Part shown: in pieces, positions 9,123 through 18,365 of the stretch
How the letters are laid out: each line of letters opens with the position of its first letter
Position numbering within the stretch: the stretch's first letter is position 1
Assembly: GCA_002483445.1 (NCBI GenBank)
Contig: DLHY01000103.1
Location: 1-64,000 of the forward strand
DNA length: 64,000 nucleotides
Reading direction: 5' to 3'
Source of the DNA: Blastocatellia bacterium UBA7656
GTDB taxonomy: Bacteria > Acidobacteriota > Blastocatellia > UBA7656
Notes under the pieces: model-generated
The model's database searches: none
What the model saw: the letters and a program-made list of their open reading frames with translations, nothing else
Told to the model about the DNA's origin: nothing
Translations under genes and position numbers: made by a program

Positions 9123-9482
9123 TCACGCAATCTCGCGCCGCAAAGTTGCGACCGCCGATTCGATCTGTCGCAAAGCCTCTCCGAGATTTCCTTTCACCTG
9201 CAACTCGAACACGATGATGTAACCGCTGTCGATTTCTTCGACGACGAATCGCGCGCCTTCATATTCGATCACCATCTGGGAAGCGCGACTCGCGCCGCCC
9301 GCTGCGGTCAGAGCTTGCGCCTGACGGAATGTGACGGCGATGTAGGCTGCTCTCAAGGTCAATCGCTCGCCGTCTCCCATCGCCCACAACTGCACAACCT
9401 CTCCTTCCCAGTCGAGCAGAATCACTCCCTGAGCGCCATCCACTTTCGATACAAGGTCTTTGAGCAGCGCGCGAAAAGGCAA
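9123..9482 (-). CDS. Roadblock/LC7-domain protein
   Basis: A 119-aa cytosolic protein matching the Roadblock/LC7 fold in length and pattern: an alpha helix, a strand with GxxLLDxxGE-like residues, a long central helix and the closing strands IIVFELQV. In bacteria such proteins commonly regulate MglA-type small GTPases, but no GTPase gene lies nearby. The start is a TTG (MPFRALL) preceded by AGAGGAGG with a 6-nt spacer, which fixes it firmly. Between it and the divergent ECF sigma gene lies an unusual heptamer hairpin. It could also be a generic dimerisation module; the function here is unknown. Confidence 0.75.
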   Translation of the reverse strand: MPFRALLKDLVSKVDGAQGVILLDWEGEVVQLWAMGDGERLTLRAAYIAVTFRQAQALTAAGGASRASQMVIEYEGARFVVEEIDSGYIIVFELQVKGNLGEALRQIESAVATLRREIA

Positions 9483-9500
9483 TTGCGACCTCCTCTGACA

Positions 9501-9563
9501 GTCTGGAGTCTGGAGTCTGGAGTCGAGAGTCGGACTCCAGACTCCAGACTCCAGACTCCAGAC
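9501..9563. repeat. Perfect hairpin of GTCTGGA heptamers
   Basis: Three GTCTGGA units (9501-9521) are followed after a short loop by at least four inverted units (9533-9563). The arms are complementary over about 24 bp. Unlike a terminator it lies between two divergent genes, so both promoters face it. Confidence 0.85.
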
Positions 9564-9599
9564 TTTTACAATTTACTGTTTCGCTCCGCTGGTGTCACA

Positions 9600-9605
9600 T
9601 ATAAT
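9600..9605 (+). promoter_or_regulatory. Candidate -10 box of the ECF sigma operon
   Basis: A consensus TATAAT lies 109 bp before the sigma factor start, with no good -35 hexamer. The presumed leader carries small hairpins, including CAGAGT/ACTCTG at 9650-9666. Confidence 0.3.
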
Positions 9606-9713
9606 CGCAAGGCGAGAGGGGAAATCTTTCCCGACTTTCCCATGTCTCTCAGAGTCTATAACTCTGAAGCAGATGGGGGGGTCTATCTTTCAGGATAGGC
9701 GGCGCGAAACAAT

Positions 9714-10277
9714 TTGGAACTGAGCGATACTCAAATTATCGAGCGCACGCTCGGCGGCGACACCGACGCATTCAATCTCCTGGTTCGTCGCTGGGAGCGG
9801 CACATCTATGGGCTGACGCTCCGTATGCTGGGCCGCGATGATGAAGCCAAGGATGCGACTCAGGAAACATTCCTGTCGGCTTACAGGAACCTCTCGAAAT
9901 TTCGCGGCGAGGCCAAGTTCTCGTCCTGGATTTATCGCATCGCTCTCAACATCTGCAACACCAGGCTCAGAGGCCGCAGCCGATTCGTCATCTCGATTGA
10001 AGAGCAGCGCGAAGAAAGCGGCTTCGAGCCTGTCGCTGATACCAATGACCTCGGCGACAACATTCAGCAGCAGCAGATCACTCTTCATGTCCGCCGCGCG
10101 CTCCAGTCCCTGCCCGCAGAGATGCGGCAGGTGATAGTGATGAAGGAATACGAAGGACTGAAATTTTCAGAGATTGCCGACATACTCGGCATACCCCTAT
10201 CGACGGTCAAAACGCGAATGTACACAGGACTGTCGGAGATGAGAAAAAGGCTCGAACGATTGCGCGAAGCGATCTGA
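9714..10277 (+). CDS. ECF-type RNA polymerase sigma factor
   Basis: A 187-aa sigma70-family factor. Region 2 (about 10-75) contains the DA(F)NLLVRRWERHIYGL and DATQETFLSAYRNL segments that bind core polymerase and the -10 element. Region 4 (about 130-180) contains LPAEMRQVIVMKEYEGL followed by a helix-turn-helix (EIADILGIPLSTVKTRMYTG). There is no region 1.1 or 3, as in ECF factors. The start is a TTG; no upstream in-frame ATG exists and the next Met lies inside region 2. The zinc-finger anti-sigma gene follows after 18 bp, so the pair forms an operon. It is probably autoregulated, but no target promoter consensus could be derived. Confidence 0.9.
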   Translation: MELSDTQIIERTLGGDTDAFNLLVRRWERHIYGLTLRMLGRDDEAKDATQETFLSAYRNLSKFRGEAKFSSWIYRIALNICNTRLRGRSRFVISIEEQREESGFEPVADTNDLGDNIQQQQITLHVRRALQSLPAEMRQVIVMKEYEGLKFSEIADILGIPLSTVKTRMYTGLSEMRKRLERLREAI

Positions 10278-10295
10278 CGAGCGAGTGGTGATGTT

Positions 10296-10997
10296 ATGAG
10301 CTACACAGACAAAACTCCAAACTGCAATATGCACGAGGCGATGGTTTCCTACCTCTACGACGAAGCTTCGGTGGAAGAGTGCCGACAGGTGGAAGCGCAT
10401 CTCGTCGAGTGCCGGTCGTGCAAGGAAGAACTGGAAGCCTTCCATCGCGTTCGAGGGATGTTACAGCAATGGCAAATCGATGATCTGCCCGTCGTGAGGG
10501 TCGAAACGACGGCGCGACGCTCATTCTTCGAAGTGCTGCGCGAGCTTTTCACCCTTATGCCCGTGTGGGCGAAAGCGACGGGAGCCGTAGCCGCCCTGAT
10601 GCTCGTTCTTGCGGCGCTTGGCACTGAAGTGAGCATCGGCAAGCAGGGCTTTTCACTGAGCGCGGATATAACGCGCTCGAACAAACGCAGCGCGTCGGAT
10701 GCAGAGCAGATTCGCGTCGACCTTCGAGTGATGGTCAACGATATGATCCTCGCCAGCGAGCGACAGCAGAAAGACGAATTGACCATGAAGCTCGTCGCAC
10801 TGGAATCGCAGCTTCAAAGCGCGCATCAATCCGACCTCGTCCGTCTTGCCGCCAGCATCGAAGATCAGCGGGCGCGCATCAAGACCATCGAGCGCGACAT
10901 TGATCGCCGCGAAGGTTTGAACCTCGCCGATATTCTCTTCAGCGAGCTTACTAATGACCGCGACGAGCGGAGGACGGACAAGAAGATCGGCGACTGA
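10296..10997 (+). CDS. Membrane anti-sigma factor with zinc-finger (ZAS/zf-HC2) domain
   Basis: A 233-aa protein encoded directly after the ECF sigma factor, which it is expected to sequester. The N-terminal cytoplasmic domain contains the ZAS motif H35-x3-C39-x2-C42 with an upstream Cys10/His13 as likely further zinc ligands. One transmembrane helix spans about residues 86-108 (a VAALMLVLAALG core). The extracytoplasmic part (about 140-220) is predicted to be a long coiled coil (heptad-like ALESQLQSAH, IEDQRARIKTIERDI), a plausible sensor or oligomerisation element. The usual mode is release of sigma by proteolysis or conformational change upon envelope stress; the signal here is unknown. 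Confidence 0.88.
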   Translation: MSYTDKTPNCNMHEAMVSYLYDEASVEECRQVEAHLVECRSCKEELEAFHRVRGMLQQWQIDDLPVVRVETTARRSFFEVLRELFTLMPVWAKATGAVAALMLVLAALGTEVSIGKQGFSLSADITRSNKRSASDAEQIRVDLRVMVNDMILASERQQKDELTMKLVALESQLQSAHQSDLVRLAASIEDQRARIKTIERDIDRREGLNLADILFSELTNDRDERRTDKKIGD

Positions 10998-11023
10998 TTT
11001 CAGAATCGAGTTATTGCGGGATA

Positions 11024-11150
11024 CCGCAGCGCCTGTGACGAGCCTTTGAGCAAGCGTCGCGCAATTAGCGCAAGGCCGGTGGTGAATTGGGGAGAGTTCA
11101 TCATCGGCGCGGCTCAGTTCCAGATTACAGGCGCTGCGGTTTTATTTTCT
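11024..11150 (+). ncRNA. Candidate structured small RNA with closing 14-bp stem and U-rich tail
   Basis: ACCGCAGCGCCTGT (11024-11037) pairs perfectly with 11127-11140, closing an interior of about 90 nt and followed by TTTTATTTTCT. The interior holds a GCGC-AATTA-GCGC hairpin (11059-11071) and a 12-bp helix, 11075-11086 with 11097-11108, in which every position pairs when G-U is allowed. This nested layout exceeds a simple terminator. It does not show the conserved SRP RNA tip and I could not match it to tmRNA, RNase P or a riboswitch class. It could be an independent sRNA, the 3' end of the anti-sigma transcript, or a leader of the glycosyltransferase at 11202. Confidence 0.5.
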
Positions 11151-11201
11151 GCCTCATCGATTGACTTCAATCCGAAAGGCCGTTTACTATGACCTTTCCT
11201 T

Positions 11202-11966
11202 ATGAAGCTCTCCGTCGTCATTCCTGCCTATAACGAACGAGCGACCATCGCCGAAATCATCCAACGTGTGCAGGCCGTTGACACCCCGAAAGAAATCATC
11301 GTTGTAGATGACGGCTCCGTCGATGGCACGCGCGAACTTCTCGCCGAAATGGAAAAGCAATACGACAATTTGCGGGTTTTCCTTCAGCCGAAAAACTGCG
11401 GCAAGGGCGCCGCTCTCAGGCTCGGATTTCAAAAAGCGACCGGCGATTATGTGCTTGTGCAGGATGCCGATCTCGAATACGACCCTGCCGATTACCCTGT
11501 GCTGTTGAAGCCTCTCATCGAAGGCAAGGCCGATGTAGTCTACGGCTCGCGCTTTTTGACGACGAAAGAGCATCGCGTGCTTTTCTTCTGGCACTCGGTC
11601 GGAAATCGCTTCCTCACTCTTATCTCGAATATGTTCACCAATCTCAACCTGACCGACATGGAAACGGGCTACAAGGTTTTTCGCCGCGAGGTGATTCAAA
11701 AGATCAAGATCGAGCAGAATCGATTCGGGTTCGAGCCTGAAGTGACCGTCAAGATCGCGCGCATGAGGCTGCGCATTTACGAAGTGGGCATATCCTACTA
11801 CGGTCGCACTTATGAAGAGGGAAAAAAAATAGGCTGGAAAGACGGCGTTAAAGCTCTCTGGTGCATACTCAAATATTCGCTTCGAAGCCGCAAGCGCGAC
11901 TATCTGTCGCCAGAGCCGCTCAAGCAACCTGCCCGACAAACGACGAGCGCACCTGATCAACTGTAG
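11202..11966 (+). CDS. Family 2 glycosyltransferase, dolichyl/polyprenyl-phosphate sugar synthase-like
   Basis: A 254-aa GT-A fold enzyme without transmembrane helices. Motifs are SVVIPAYNE at the N-terminus (nucleotide binding), VVDDGSVDGT, the DxD-type DADLEY (metal and sugar nucleotide), and METGYKVFRRE plus FGFEPE in the acceptor half, all typical of the DPM1/polyprenyl-phosphate mannosyl- or glucosyltransferase subgroup. The predicted role is transfer of a sugar from a nucleotide donor to a lipid phosphate at the inner face of the membrane for envelope glycan synthesis. The start is set by the conserved MKLSVVIPAYNE; no Shine-Dalgarno is visible. No partner GT-C gene is nearby. Confidence 0.85.
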   Translation: MKLSVVIPAYNERATIAEIIQRVQAVDTPKEIIVVDDGSVDGTRELLAEMEKQYDNLRVFLQPKNCGKGAALRLGFQKATGDYVLVQDADLEYDPADYPVLLKPLIEGKADVVYGSRFLTTKEHRVLFFWHSVGNRFLTLISNMFTNLNLTDMETGYKVFRREVIQKIKIEQNRFGFEPEVTVKIARMRLRIYEVGISYYGRTYEEGKKIGWKDGVKALWCILKYSLRSRKRDYLSPEPLKQPARQTTSAPDQL

Positions 11967-11968
11967 AC

Positions 11969-11995
11969 AAAAAGCCGGAAGCCGCGGCTTCCGGC
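11969..11995 (-). terminator. Terminator of the downstream matrixin-like gene
   Basis: Stem GCCGGAAGCC / GGCTTCCGGC (11974-11995) followed on the minus strand by TTTTT. It lies between the convergent glycosyltransferase and metalloprotease genes and can serve the minus-strand gene directly. Confidence 0.8.
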
Positions 11996-12004
11996 CCCTG
12001 CCGG

Positions 12005-14920
12005 TCAATTAACATTGAGAACAGAGATCAGAGAAGAAACATTGTTGGGGTTGACGACTTTGATTTCGTGTCTGCCCGATGCAAGCGTAATCTTCTTGGC
12101 CGTAAACTTGTCACCGTTGGGTCGCGCGCTGGTCGCTACTCCATCGATCATCAACACGGCCGCCGGGTCGAATCGCTGTCCCTCGACTATAAGCTTCCGG
12201 CTCCCCTTCTTGTACTTCACTCTGGTGATGGCAGGCACAGTGGCCGGGTCGGTTACTTTTATCTCGACCGTCCCGGTAACGCTCTGGCTGACCTGATCTC
12301 GAACGGTAAGTCCGACATTGAACACGCCTACTTGCGAAGGAGTGCCGGTTATCGCGCCGGTCGCGGAGTTGAGGCTCAATCCACCGGGCAATGATCCGCT
12401 CGCTATCGACCACGTGTATGACCCTACTCCTCCTGTCGCCGATGGCTGATAGTTGAATGCGGTTCCCTTCAAGGCTTCCATGTTGCTCGCCAGATTGAGC
12501 TTGAGTTCCGGCGGCGCTAATATCGTCAGATTGAAATTGCGGCTCGCTGTCCGCGATTGACTGTCGTTGACCTGAACGGTCAGGAGGAAGTTGCCGTTTA
12601 CAGTAGGCGTTCCGCTTATCGCGCCGTTTGCAAGCGTCAATCCCGCGGGCAGAGTCCCGCCGATCATCGTCCACGTGTAAGGCTGCGTGCCGCCTGATGC
12701 CGAGAGCGGCTGATTGTAGGCCGCGCCTCTCATCGCATTGGCAAGCGTCGAAGTGGTTATCGAAAGCGCGGGCGGAGAGACGTTGATCGTTATTGCCTTC
12801 TGTCCCGTGCGCGATTGCGAGTCCGTGACCTGAACTGTGAAGGTGAAATTGCCCGCTGCCGTCGGCGTGCCTGAAATGACTCCGCCCGCGAGACTCAGCC
12901 CCGCGGGAAGCGCGCCGCTCGCTATCAACCATGTGTATGGCAAAGTGCCGCCTGTGGCAGTAAGTTGATGGGTGAATGCGCTGCCCTGCGCGGCTTCAAG
13001 CGGAGAGGGGCTTGTTACGGTTGGCGAGCTTGGCGGTTGTGAAACTGTGATTCGCATATTGGTCGAAGGCTGGCCGAAGTATCCCACGCCGCTCTGGAAA
13101 CACTGCCATTGAAAATCGTAAGTTCCGGGCGTCGTCGGCGCGAAAGCCGTGAATGTCAGGTTGAGTTGTTGTCCCGGATTTATGACGAGGCTCGATACGA
13201 AGACCGCATTGCCGCCCCACGTTCTGTTGTCTGCCGGGTTCTGCGATCCGAGTCGGAATCCGTTCGATCCCAGCCATGTCTGCGACCCTGTGTTTGTCCA
13301 TCTGAGAGTCGCGTTGAACGACTGACCCGGAGTGAGCGTCGTCGGAACATCCTGAGAAACGAACTGCGAATCGTATTGAGGCCCGCCGCCGCCTATGGTG
13401 ATCGAAAGAGCTTTCTGCGCTGTGGCCTGCTGCGAGTCTGTAACTCGCGCAGTGAAATTAAAAGTGCCCGCCGTCGAGGGCGTGCCGCTGATTATTCCGC
13501 TCGATCCGAGCGTGAGTCCCGTCGGCAGCGGCCCCGACCCGGAGGCAAGCGCCCACGAGTAGGACGGCGTGCCGCCCGATGCCGCGAGCGATTGCGAATA
13601 TGAAGCGCTGACTGTGCCGTTCGGAAGCGTCGAGGTGGTGATCGTAAGCGGGCCGCCGCCGCCGCCCGATGCCGGATAAATGAAACGGATTCCGTTTTCA
13701 TCATCCGTGCGTATCGAAGCGCAGCGACCGTCGAAGTGAGCGAATGCGGCCATCGTCGCCGAAGAGTCCTGCGAATGATCGAGTCCGAGCGCGTGACCCA
13801 GTTCGTGAGTGGCGACCTCCTGAACATTGCAACGATTGGTGAAATGACAGCTTGCAAAAGGGTTGAACGAGACGAAGCCCTGCGTCGTCTGCCTGAAATT
13901 GGTGCCGTTGATGATTCTCGTTCCCGGCCCTGTCGCGCTGATGCCGCCCCACGCGAGAATGTTCGCGCAACCTGATGACGGAGAGTTGCGGCCATCACAG
14001 TTGTCAAAAACGATCCCGATGCCCTGTAGTCCCGTTGTCGTATAGCAGGCCGAAAGCTGACCGCCGTTGGCCAACTGCAAAGCGCAGCCCGATACGTTCG
14101 ACCACGCGCCCATCGCGCCTACCATGTCGTTTACAGTCTCCGGGCTTGGAGCGTTGGTGGGCTTGACCATGCAGTTGACCGGCTGGCCGCTGTCAGGCTC
14201 GAAGAATCGAAAGTTTCCGAGCAGCGCGAACTGAGCTTCAAGATTTCCATTTCGCGCAAGGCGACTGTGTTCAGCAGGCTCCATCATCAAAGGCACATCG
14301 CGGTAATACTGATATTCGAAGTTAATCGATTGATCGAGATTTGCTGCCAGACGATTGCGCACCATTTTCAGATAAGCCGACAACTCCAGCTTTTCGGTCG
14401 CGGGTCCGTGCGAGTGATTGGCGTGCGGTTGAAACTGCAACACTTCGGTGTTTTTGTCAGGCGAACTGCGAACGATCATCCGCTGGCCTGTGGCCGGATC
14501 ATCGATGATATTGAACTTTCCCAGAAACATCTGGTGCGTGCGCAGGCTGCCGTCCGACCATGTGTCGAGATAAAGAAGAGTCTGCTCGCCGGGCGCAAAC
14601 TGCGGATTGCCGAATATGACCATCGTCCGGTCGCCGACCGTGCCGCCAAGTTCCTTGAGAACGATCTTCTTTTCAGTGATGTTGCCTTTGAGAACTTCCT
14701 GAACCTTTACGGTCACGTAGGTGTAAATGCGATCCTGCTGGCTGTCGTAGGCGCTCATGACTGAAAGAACCTTGCCCCGGACTATCGCCCGCGCGCTGAT
14801 GATCAGATCGTCGTCAGCAGGAATGATGACCGTCGTCGCAAGCGCCTGATGAGTCAGGCACAGAAAAGATATGAATAGTATCAGAGATTTTAATTTGAGA
14901 TTGTTAAGAACGCGCTTCAT
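12005..14920 (-). CDS. Secreted matrixin-like zinc metalloprotease with putative-Ig repeats (paralogue A)
   Basis: A 971-aa exported protein with a signal peptide. An N-terminal domain of unknown function is followed by a metzincin catalytic site HELGHALGLDH near residue 370, with a nearby conserved DGRCASIRTDDENGIRFIYP segment as in matrixin-like proteases. Next come a putative-Ig repeat, an NBR1-like Ig domain (about 540-650), three or four more putative-Ig repeats each containing a (L)PxGLxL...GxIxGTPT motif, and a C-terminal IPT-like domain. Predicted role: extracellular proteolysis with substrate-binding Ig modules. The ATG at 14920 has GGAG six bases upstream; a TTG two codons earlier is too close to that site. 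Its last 140 residues are almost identical to paralogue B. Confidence 0.82.
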   Translation of the reverse strand: MKRVLNNLKLKSLILFISFLCLTHQALATTVIIPADDDLIISARAIVRGKVLSVMSAYDSQQDRIYTYVTVKVQEVLKGNITEKKIVLKELGGTVGDRTMVIFGNPQFAPGEQTLLYLDTWSDGSLRTHQMFLGKFNIIDDPATGQRMIVRSSPDKNTEVLQFQPHANHSHGPATEKLELSAYLKMVRNRLAANLDQSINFEYQYYRDVPLMMEPAEHSRLARNGNLEAQFALLGNFRFFEPDSGQPVNCMVKPTNAPSPETVNDMVGAMGAWSNVSGCALQLANGGQLSACYTTTGLQGIGIVFDNCDGRNSPSSGCANILAWGGISATGPGTRIINGTNFRQTTQGFVSFNPFASCHFTNRCNVQEVATHELGHALGLDHSQDSSATMAAFAHFDGRCASIRTDDENGIRFIYPASGGGGGPLTITTSTLPNGTVSASYSQSLAASGGTPSYSWALASGSGPLPTGLTLGSSGIISGTPSTAGTFNFTARVTDSQQATAQKALSITIGGGGPQYDSQFVSQDVPTTLTPGQSFNATLRWTNTGSQTWLGSNGFRLGSQNPADNRTWGGNAVFVSSLVINPGQQLNLTFTAFAPTTPGTYDFQWQCFQSGVGYFGQPSTNMRITVSQPPSSPTVTSPSPLEAAQGSAFTHQLTATGGTLPYTWLIASGALPAGLSLAGGVISGTPTAAGNFTFTVQVTDSQSRTGQKAITINVSPPALSITTSTLANAMRGAAYNQPLSASGGTQPYTWTMIGGTLPAGLTLANGAISGTPTVNGNFLLTVQVNDSQSRTASRNFNLTILAPPELKLNLASNMEALKGTAFNYQPSATGGVGSYTWSIASGSLPGGLSLNSATGAITGTPSQVGVFNVGLTVRDQVSQSVTGTVEIKVTDPATVPAITRVKYKKGSRKLIVEGQRFDPAAVLMIDGVATSARPNGDKFTAKKITLASGRHEIKVVNPNNVSSLISVLNVN

Positions 14921-15282
14921 ATTCAACTCCAGGAGAGATTCAAACCGCTTCAGCGAATGACTTCAACTTACACGTCCCGGCCCGTCGGCAATCACTTCGC
15001 TTCCAGGCAGTCCATACATCATCAGGGGCATTAGCGTCGAATGAAGCGCCGTCAGAGCGGAAGCCGGTCTTTTATTATTTTCAAACTGCTGACAGACGCA
15101 CAAAAGATTGCGTCCGTAATGAGGGGAGAACGGCTGATGTCTGCGGCTCTTTGAAAAACTACGCTCAAGCTTCTTTCGCATTCAAACACAGGCTCTTAGC
15201 TTTGTCAAAGGTAATGTTTTTTCATTCCCCGCCGCGCATATTTCGAACGGAAAAAAGACTCGATGTCTCACCTGTTCAGGTC
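14921..15282. other. 362-bp gap between the matrixin paralogues
   Basis: No gene, strong hairpin or recognisable repeat is seen here. It should contain the promoter of paralogue A and the 3' end of paralogue B, but no convincing elements could be singled out. Confidence 0.5.
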
Positions 15283-18183
15283 TCAATTGACATTGAGAAC
15301 GTGAACCTGAGAAGAAACATTGTTGGGGTTGACGACTTTGATTTCATGCCTGCCCGATGCAAGCGAAATCTTTTTGGCCGTAAACCTGTTCCCGTTGGGT
15401 CGCGCGCTCGTTGCAAAACCATCGATCATCAACACGGCGGCGGGATCGAATCGCTGACCCTCGACTATCAACTTCCTGCTCCCCTTCTTGTACTTCACTC
15501 TGGTGATGGCAGGCAAAGTGGCCGGGTCGGTCACTTTTACCTCCACCATACCTGTGACGCTCTGGCCGACCTGATCTCGAACGGTAAGTCCGACATTGAA
15601 CACGCCTACTTGCGAAGGAGTGCCGGTTATCGCGCCGGTCGCGGAGTTGAGGCTCAATCCACCAGGCAATGATCCGCTCGCTATCGACCACGTGTATGGC
15701 CCTACTCCTCCCATCGCTGCCGGTTGATAGATGAATGCGCTTCCCACCAATGCGTCCACCTTCGAAACAAGATTGAGCATCAATGTCGAGGGCGCGACTA
15801 CTGTCAGCAGGTAATCACGCCTTGCAGTCCGCGATTGACTGTCGCTGACCTGAAGAGTCGCAGCAAAGCTGCCCTCTGCGGTCGGCGTTCCGCTTATCAC
15901 ACCGTTTGCAAGCGTCAATCCTGCGGGCAGAGTCCCGCCGATCATCGTCCATGTGTAAGGCTGCGATCCGCCTGCTGCGCTCAAAGCCTGATTGTAAGTT
16001 ATGCCCCTCATCGCGCTGGCAAGCGTCGAAGTGGTTATCGAAAGCGCGGGCGGAGAGACGTTGATCGTCAGAGCCTTCTGTCCCGTGCGCGATTGCGAGT
16101 CCGTGACCTGAACTGTGAAATTGAAACTGCCTGACGTGGTCGGCGTGCCTGAAATGATTCCGCCCGCGAGACTCAGCCCCGCGGGAAGCGCGCCGCCCGC
16201 TATCGACCACGTGTATGGCGGTGTGCCGCTGCCTGCGGTCAACTGATGAGTGAACGCTACGCCCTGCGCGGCTTCGAACACCGAAGGGCCTGTTACGGTC
16301 GGAGGCGGCGCGATGACATTGATGCGCAGATTCGCGGACGATGCGCCGAAGAATCCCGCGCCTTCTCTGAACAACTGCCATTGAAAATTGTATGTGCCGG
16401 GTGCGAGTGGAGCTATCGCGACGAAATCGATATCGAGCGTCTGCCCCGTCGGCACGAAGTAATCCGTCAGCGACACGCGATCAGTTCCCCACGTCGTATT
16501 GCTCGACGGATTCTGCGAGGCGATCCTCACTCCGCTCAGGTTCTCCCATGTCGGAGCGCCGGTGTTGAGCCATTTCAGAGAGGCCGCGAACTGCGCGCCC
16601 GCTTCGACCGTCAGAGGCGCGGTCTGCCCAATGAAGTGCGCGTCATAACCCGGTGACCTCGGCCTTATCGTGATCGAAAGATTTTTCTGAACCGTCGTGC
16701 CATTCCTGTCGCGCACCTGCGCGGCGAAAGTGAATGTTCCGGGTTCGGTCGCAACTCCGCTGACGTGTCCCTTCGTAGTCCAACTCATCCCCGTAGGCAC
16801 GCGGCCCTGTCCGGGAACTACGCTGAAGGTGTAAGGCAGCGAGCCTCCGCGCGCCAGCATGACTTGAAAATAGTAAACGCCCTGCACTCCTTCAGGCATC
16901 ACCGCAGGCGTGCTGATGGCGAGCGGCCCTGCGCCGCCGTCTTCTTCAGGATAGATGAAAGTGATGCCGTCGATATCGTCCTGACGAAGCGAAGCGCAGC
17001 GACCGTCGAAATGCGCCGCCGCCGCCATCGTCGCATCGGCGAACTGCGAATGGTTGAGGCCGAGAACGTGACCGAACTCGTGAGTGGCGACTTCGCGCAC
17101 ATCGCAATGATTTGAAAAGCTGCACGCTGAATAAGGATTGAACGAAATGAATCCGGCGGTGGCCTTGTTGAACAGAGTGCCGTTGACCATCTTCTGTTCG
17201 TTGGTAGTCCAGCGCATACCGCCCAGCGCGATTATCCTTGAGCATTCAGGCGTAGGAGAGAAGCGACCATCGCAGTTGTTGAATGCTATGGAGTTCGACC
17301 CGCTGTGATGCGAGCAGACCGCAGCCGTCCCGCCATTGAACACTCGCAGGGTGCAGCCCGCGACGCTTGACCACGCGCTCATCGCCGCATCGAGATCGTC
17401 AAGTATCTGCGGATTCGGCGCTCCGTCGGGGTTGATGAGAAACAGGACTGGCCGACCGCTGTCAGGCTCGAACCAGCGCGCAGGCTGAGTGTTGCTTATC
17501 AGCGTGAACTGAGGCTGAAGGTTTCCGCTCCTCGCGCGGTCTTCATATTCGGGAGGTTCGCAGAGGAGCGCGCCTCTGTAGTTTTCCGATTCGAATCTTT
17601 CGCATCGCTCGCGCGTGGCTTCCATTCTGACGCGAATCATTTCGATGTATGCGCCAAGCTCCATTCGATTGGTCGTTGCAGTGCGCGACCGCGCGTGAGT
17701 GTGATCCCCCATCATGATCACGTTGCCGTCGGCATCTGCGCGAATGACTTCACGGGATCCATTTTGGCCTTCGATGATATTGAATTTTCCCAAAAACAAC
17801 TGATGAGTGCGAAGGCTGCCATCGGGCCAGGTGTCGAGGTAGAGCAGAACTTTTTCACCCGGCGCGTATTGCGGCGTTCCGAAAACTATACTGCCGCCGT
17901 CTACGAGCAGTCCGCCTTCTTCTTTGATAGTTATCTTCCGATCCCGGATATGGCCTTTGATCACCTGCGAGACGCGAAGCGTGATGTAAGTGAATATACG
18001 ATCCTCGCGCGGGTCGAGCGCGGAATCCACGCTTAACACTTTGGCAGTGATGATGGCACGCGCGCCGATGATCATTTCGTCGTCTGTAGGGAATATGATT
18101 ATGGTTGCGGTTGCCGCACGCGCGCACAAAAAGGCGACGGCGAGCAGCAGAGAGATTCTTTTCAAAGCCTCTTTCATAGCCAT
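15283..18183 (-). CDS. Secreted matrixin-like zinc metalloprotease with putative-Ig repeats (paralogue B)
   Basis: A 966-aa protein with the same domain order as paralogue A: signal peptide, N-terminal domain, metzincin site HEFGHVLGLNH near residue 368 with the matching DGRCASLRQDD segment, NBR1-like Ig, putative-Ig repeats and a terminal IPT-like domain. It lies in tandem on the same strand, which indicates gene duplication. The N-terminal halves have diverged clearly while the C-terminal repeats remain nearly identical at DNA level. The start was taken at the first Met before the hydrophobic signal (MAMKEALKRIS); the Met two codons later is equally possible and no strong ribosome site separates them. 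The substrate is unknown. Confidence 0.8.
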   Translation of the reverse strand: MAMKEALKRISLLLAVAFLCARAATATIIIFPTDDEMIIGARAIITAKVLSVDSALDPREDRIFTYITLRVSQVIKGHIRDRKITIKEEGGLLVDGGSIVFGTPQYAPGEKVLLYLDTWPDGSLRTHQLFLGKFNIIEGQNGSREVIRADADGNVIMMGDHTHARSRTATTNRMELGAYIEMIRVRMEATRERCERFESENYRGALLCEPPEYEDRARSGNLQPQFTLISNTQPARWFEPDSGRPVLFLINPDGAPNPQILDDLDAAMSAWSSVAGCTLRVFNGGTAAVCSHHSGSNSIAFNNCDGRFSPTPECSRIIALGGMRWTTNEQKMVNGTLFNKATAGFISFNPYSACSFSNHCDVREVATHEFGHVLGLNHSQFADATMAAAAHFDGRCASLRQDDIDGITFIYPEEDGGAGPLAISTPAVMPEGVQGVYYFQVMLARGGSLPYTFSVVPGQGRVPTGMSWTTKGHVSGVATEPGTFTFAAQVRDRNGTTVQKNLSITIRPRSPGYDAHFIGQTAPLTVEAGAQFAASLKWLNTGAPTWENLSGVRIASQNPSSNTTWGTDRVSLTDYFVPTGQTLDIDFVAIAPLAPGTYNFQWQLFREGAGFFGASSANLRINVIAPPPTVTGPSVFEAAQGVAFTHQLTAGSGTPPYTWSIAGGALPAGLSLAGGIISGTPTTSGSFNFTVQVTDSQSRTGQKALTINVSPPALSITTSTLASAMRGITYNQALSAAGGSQPYTWTMIGGTLPAGLTLANGVISGTPTAEGSFAATLQVSDSQSRTARRDYLLTVVAPSTLMLNLVSKVDALVGSAFIYQPAAMGGVGPYTWSIASGSLPGGLSLNSATGAITGTPSQVGVFNVGLTVRDQVGQSVTGMVEVKVTDPATLPAITRVKYKKGSRKLIVEGQRFDPAAVLMIDGFATSARPNGNRFTAKKISLASGRHEIKVVNPNNVSSQVHVLNVN

Positions 18184-18365
18184 GAACGAGAACACTCGGC
18201 GACGTGAGGTTGACGCCTTTTTGAAACGGCTGAAATTTTGATGGAGGCTTGCGCGAAAGTCCGGCAAGGAGATTTTTTCGCAACACGGGCCATAAGTCAA
18301 AGCTAAAATTCATGCCCTGCGCGCGAGCAACTTCTCCGGCGCGTGATAGAATCGAAAAGAAGTCC

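Noticed and set aside
11024..11150. SRP (4.5S), tmRNA or a known riboswitch
   Set aside because: The conserved SRP tip, tmRNA tRNA-like ends and riboswitch core sequences I know are not visible; kept only as an unassigned candidate.
11187..12008. 273-codon frame antisense to the glycosyltransferase
   Set aside because: Shadow frame of a well-supported gene, with a low-complexity Arg/His-rich product and no start signals.
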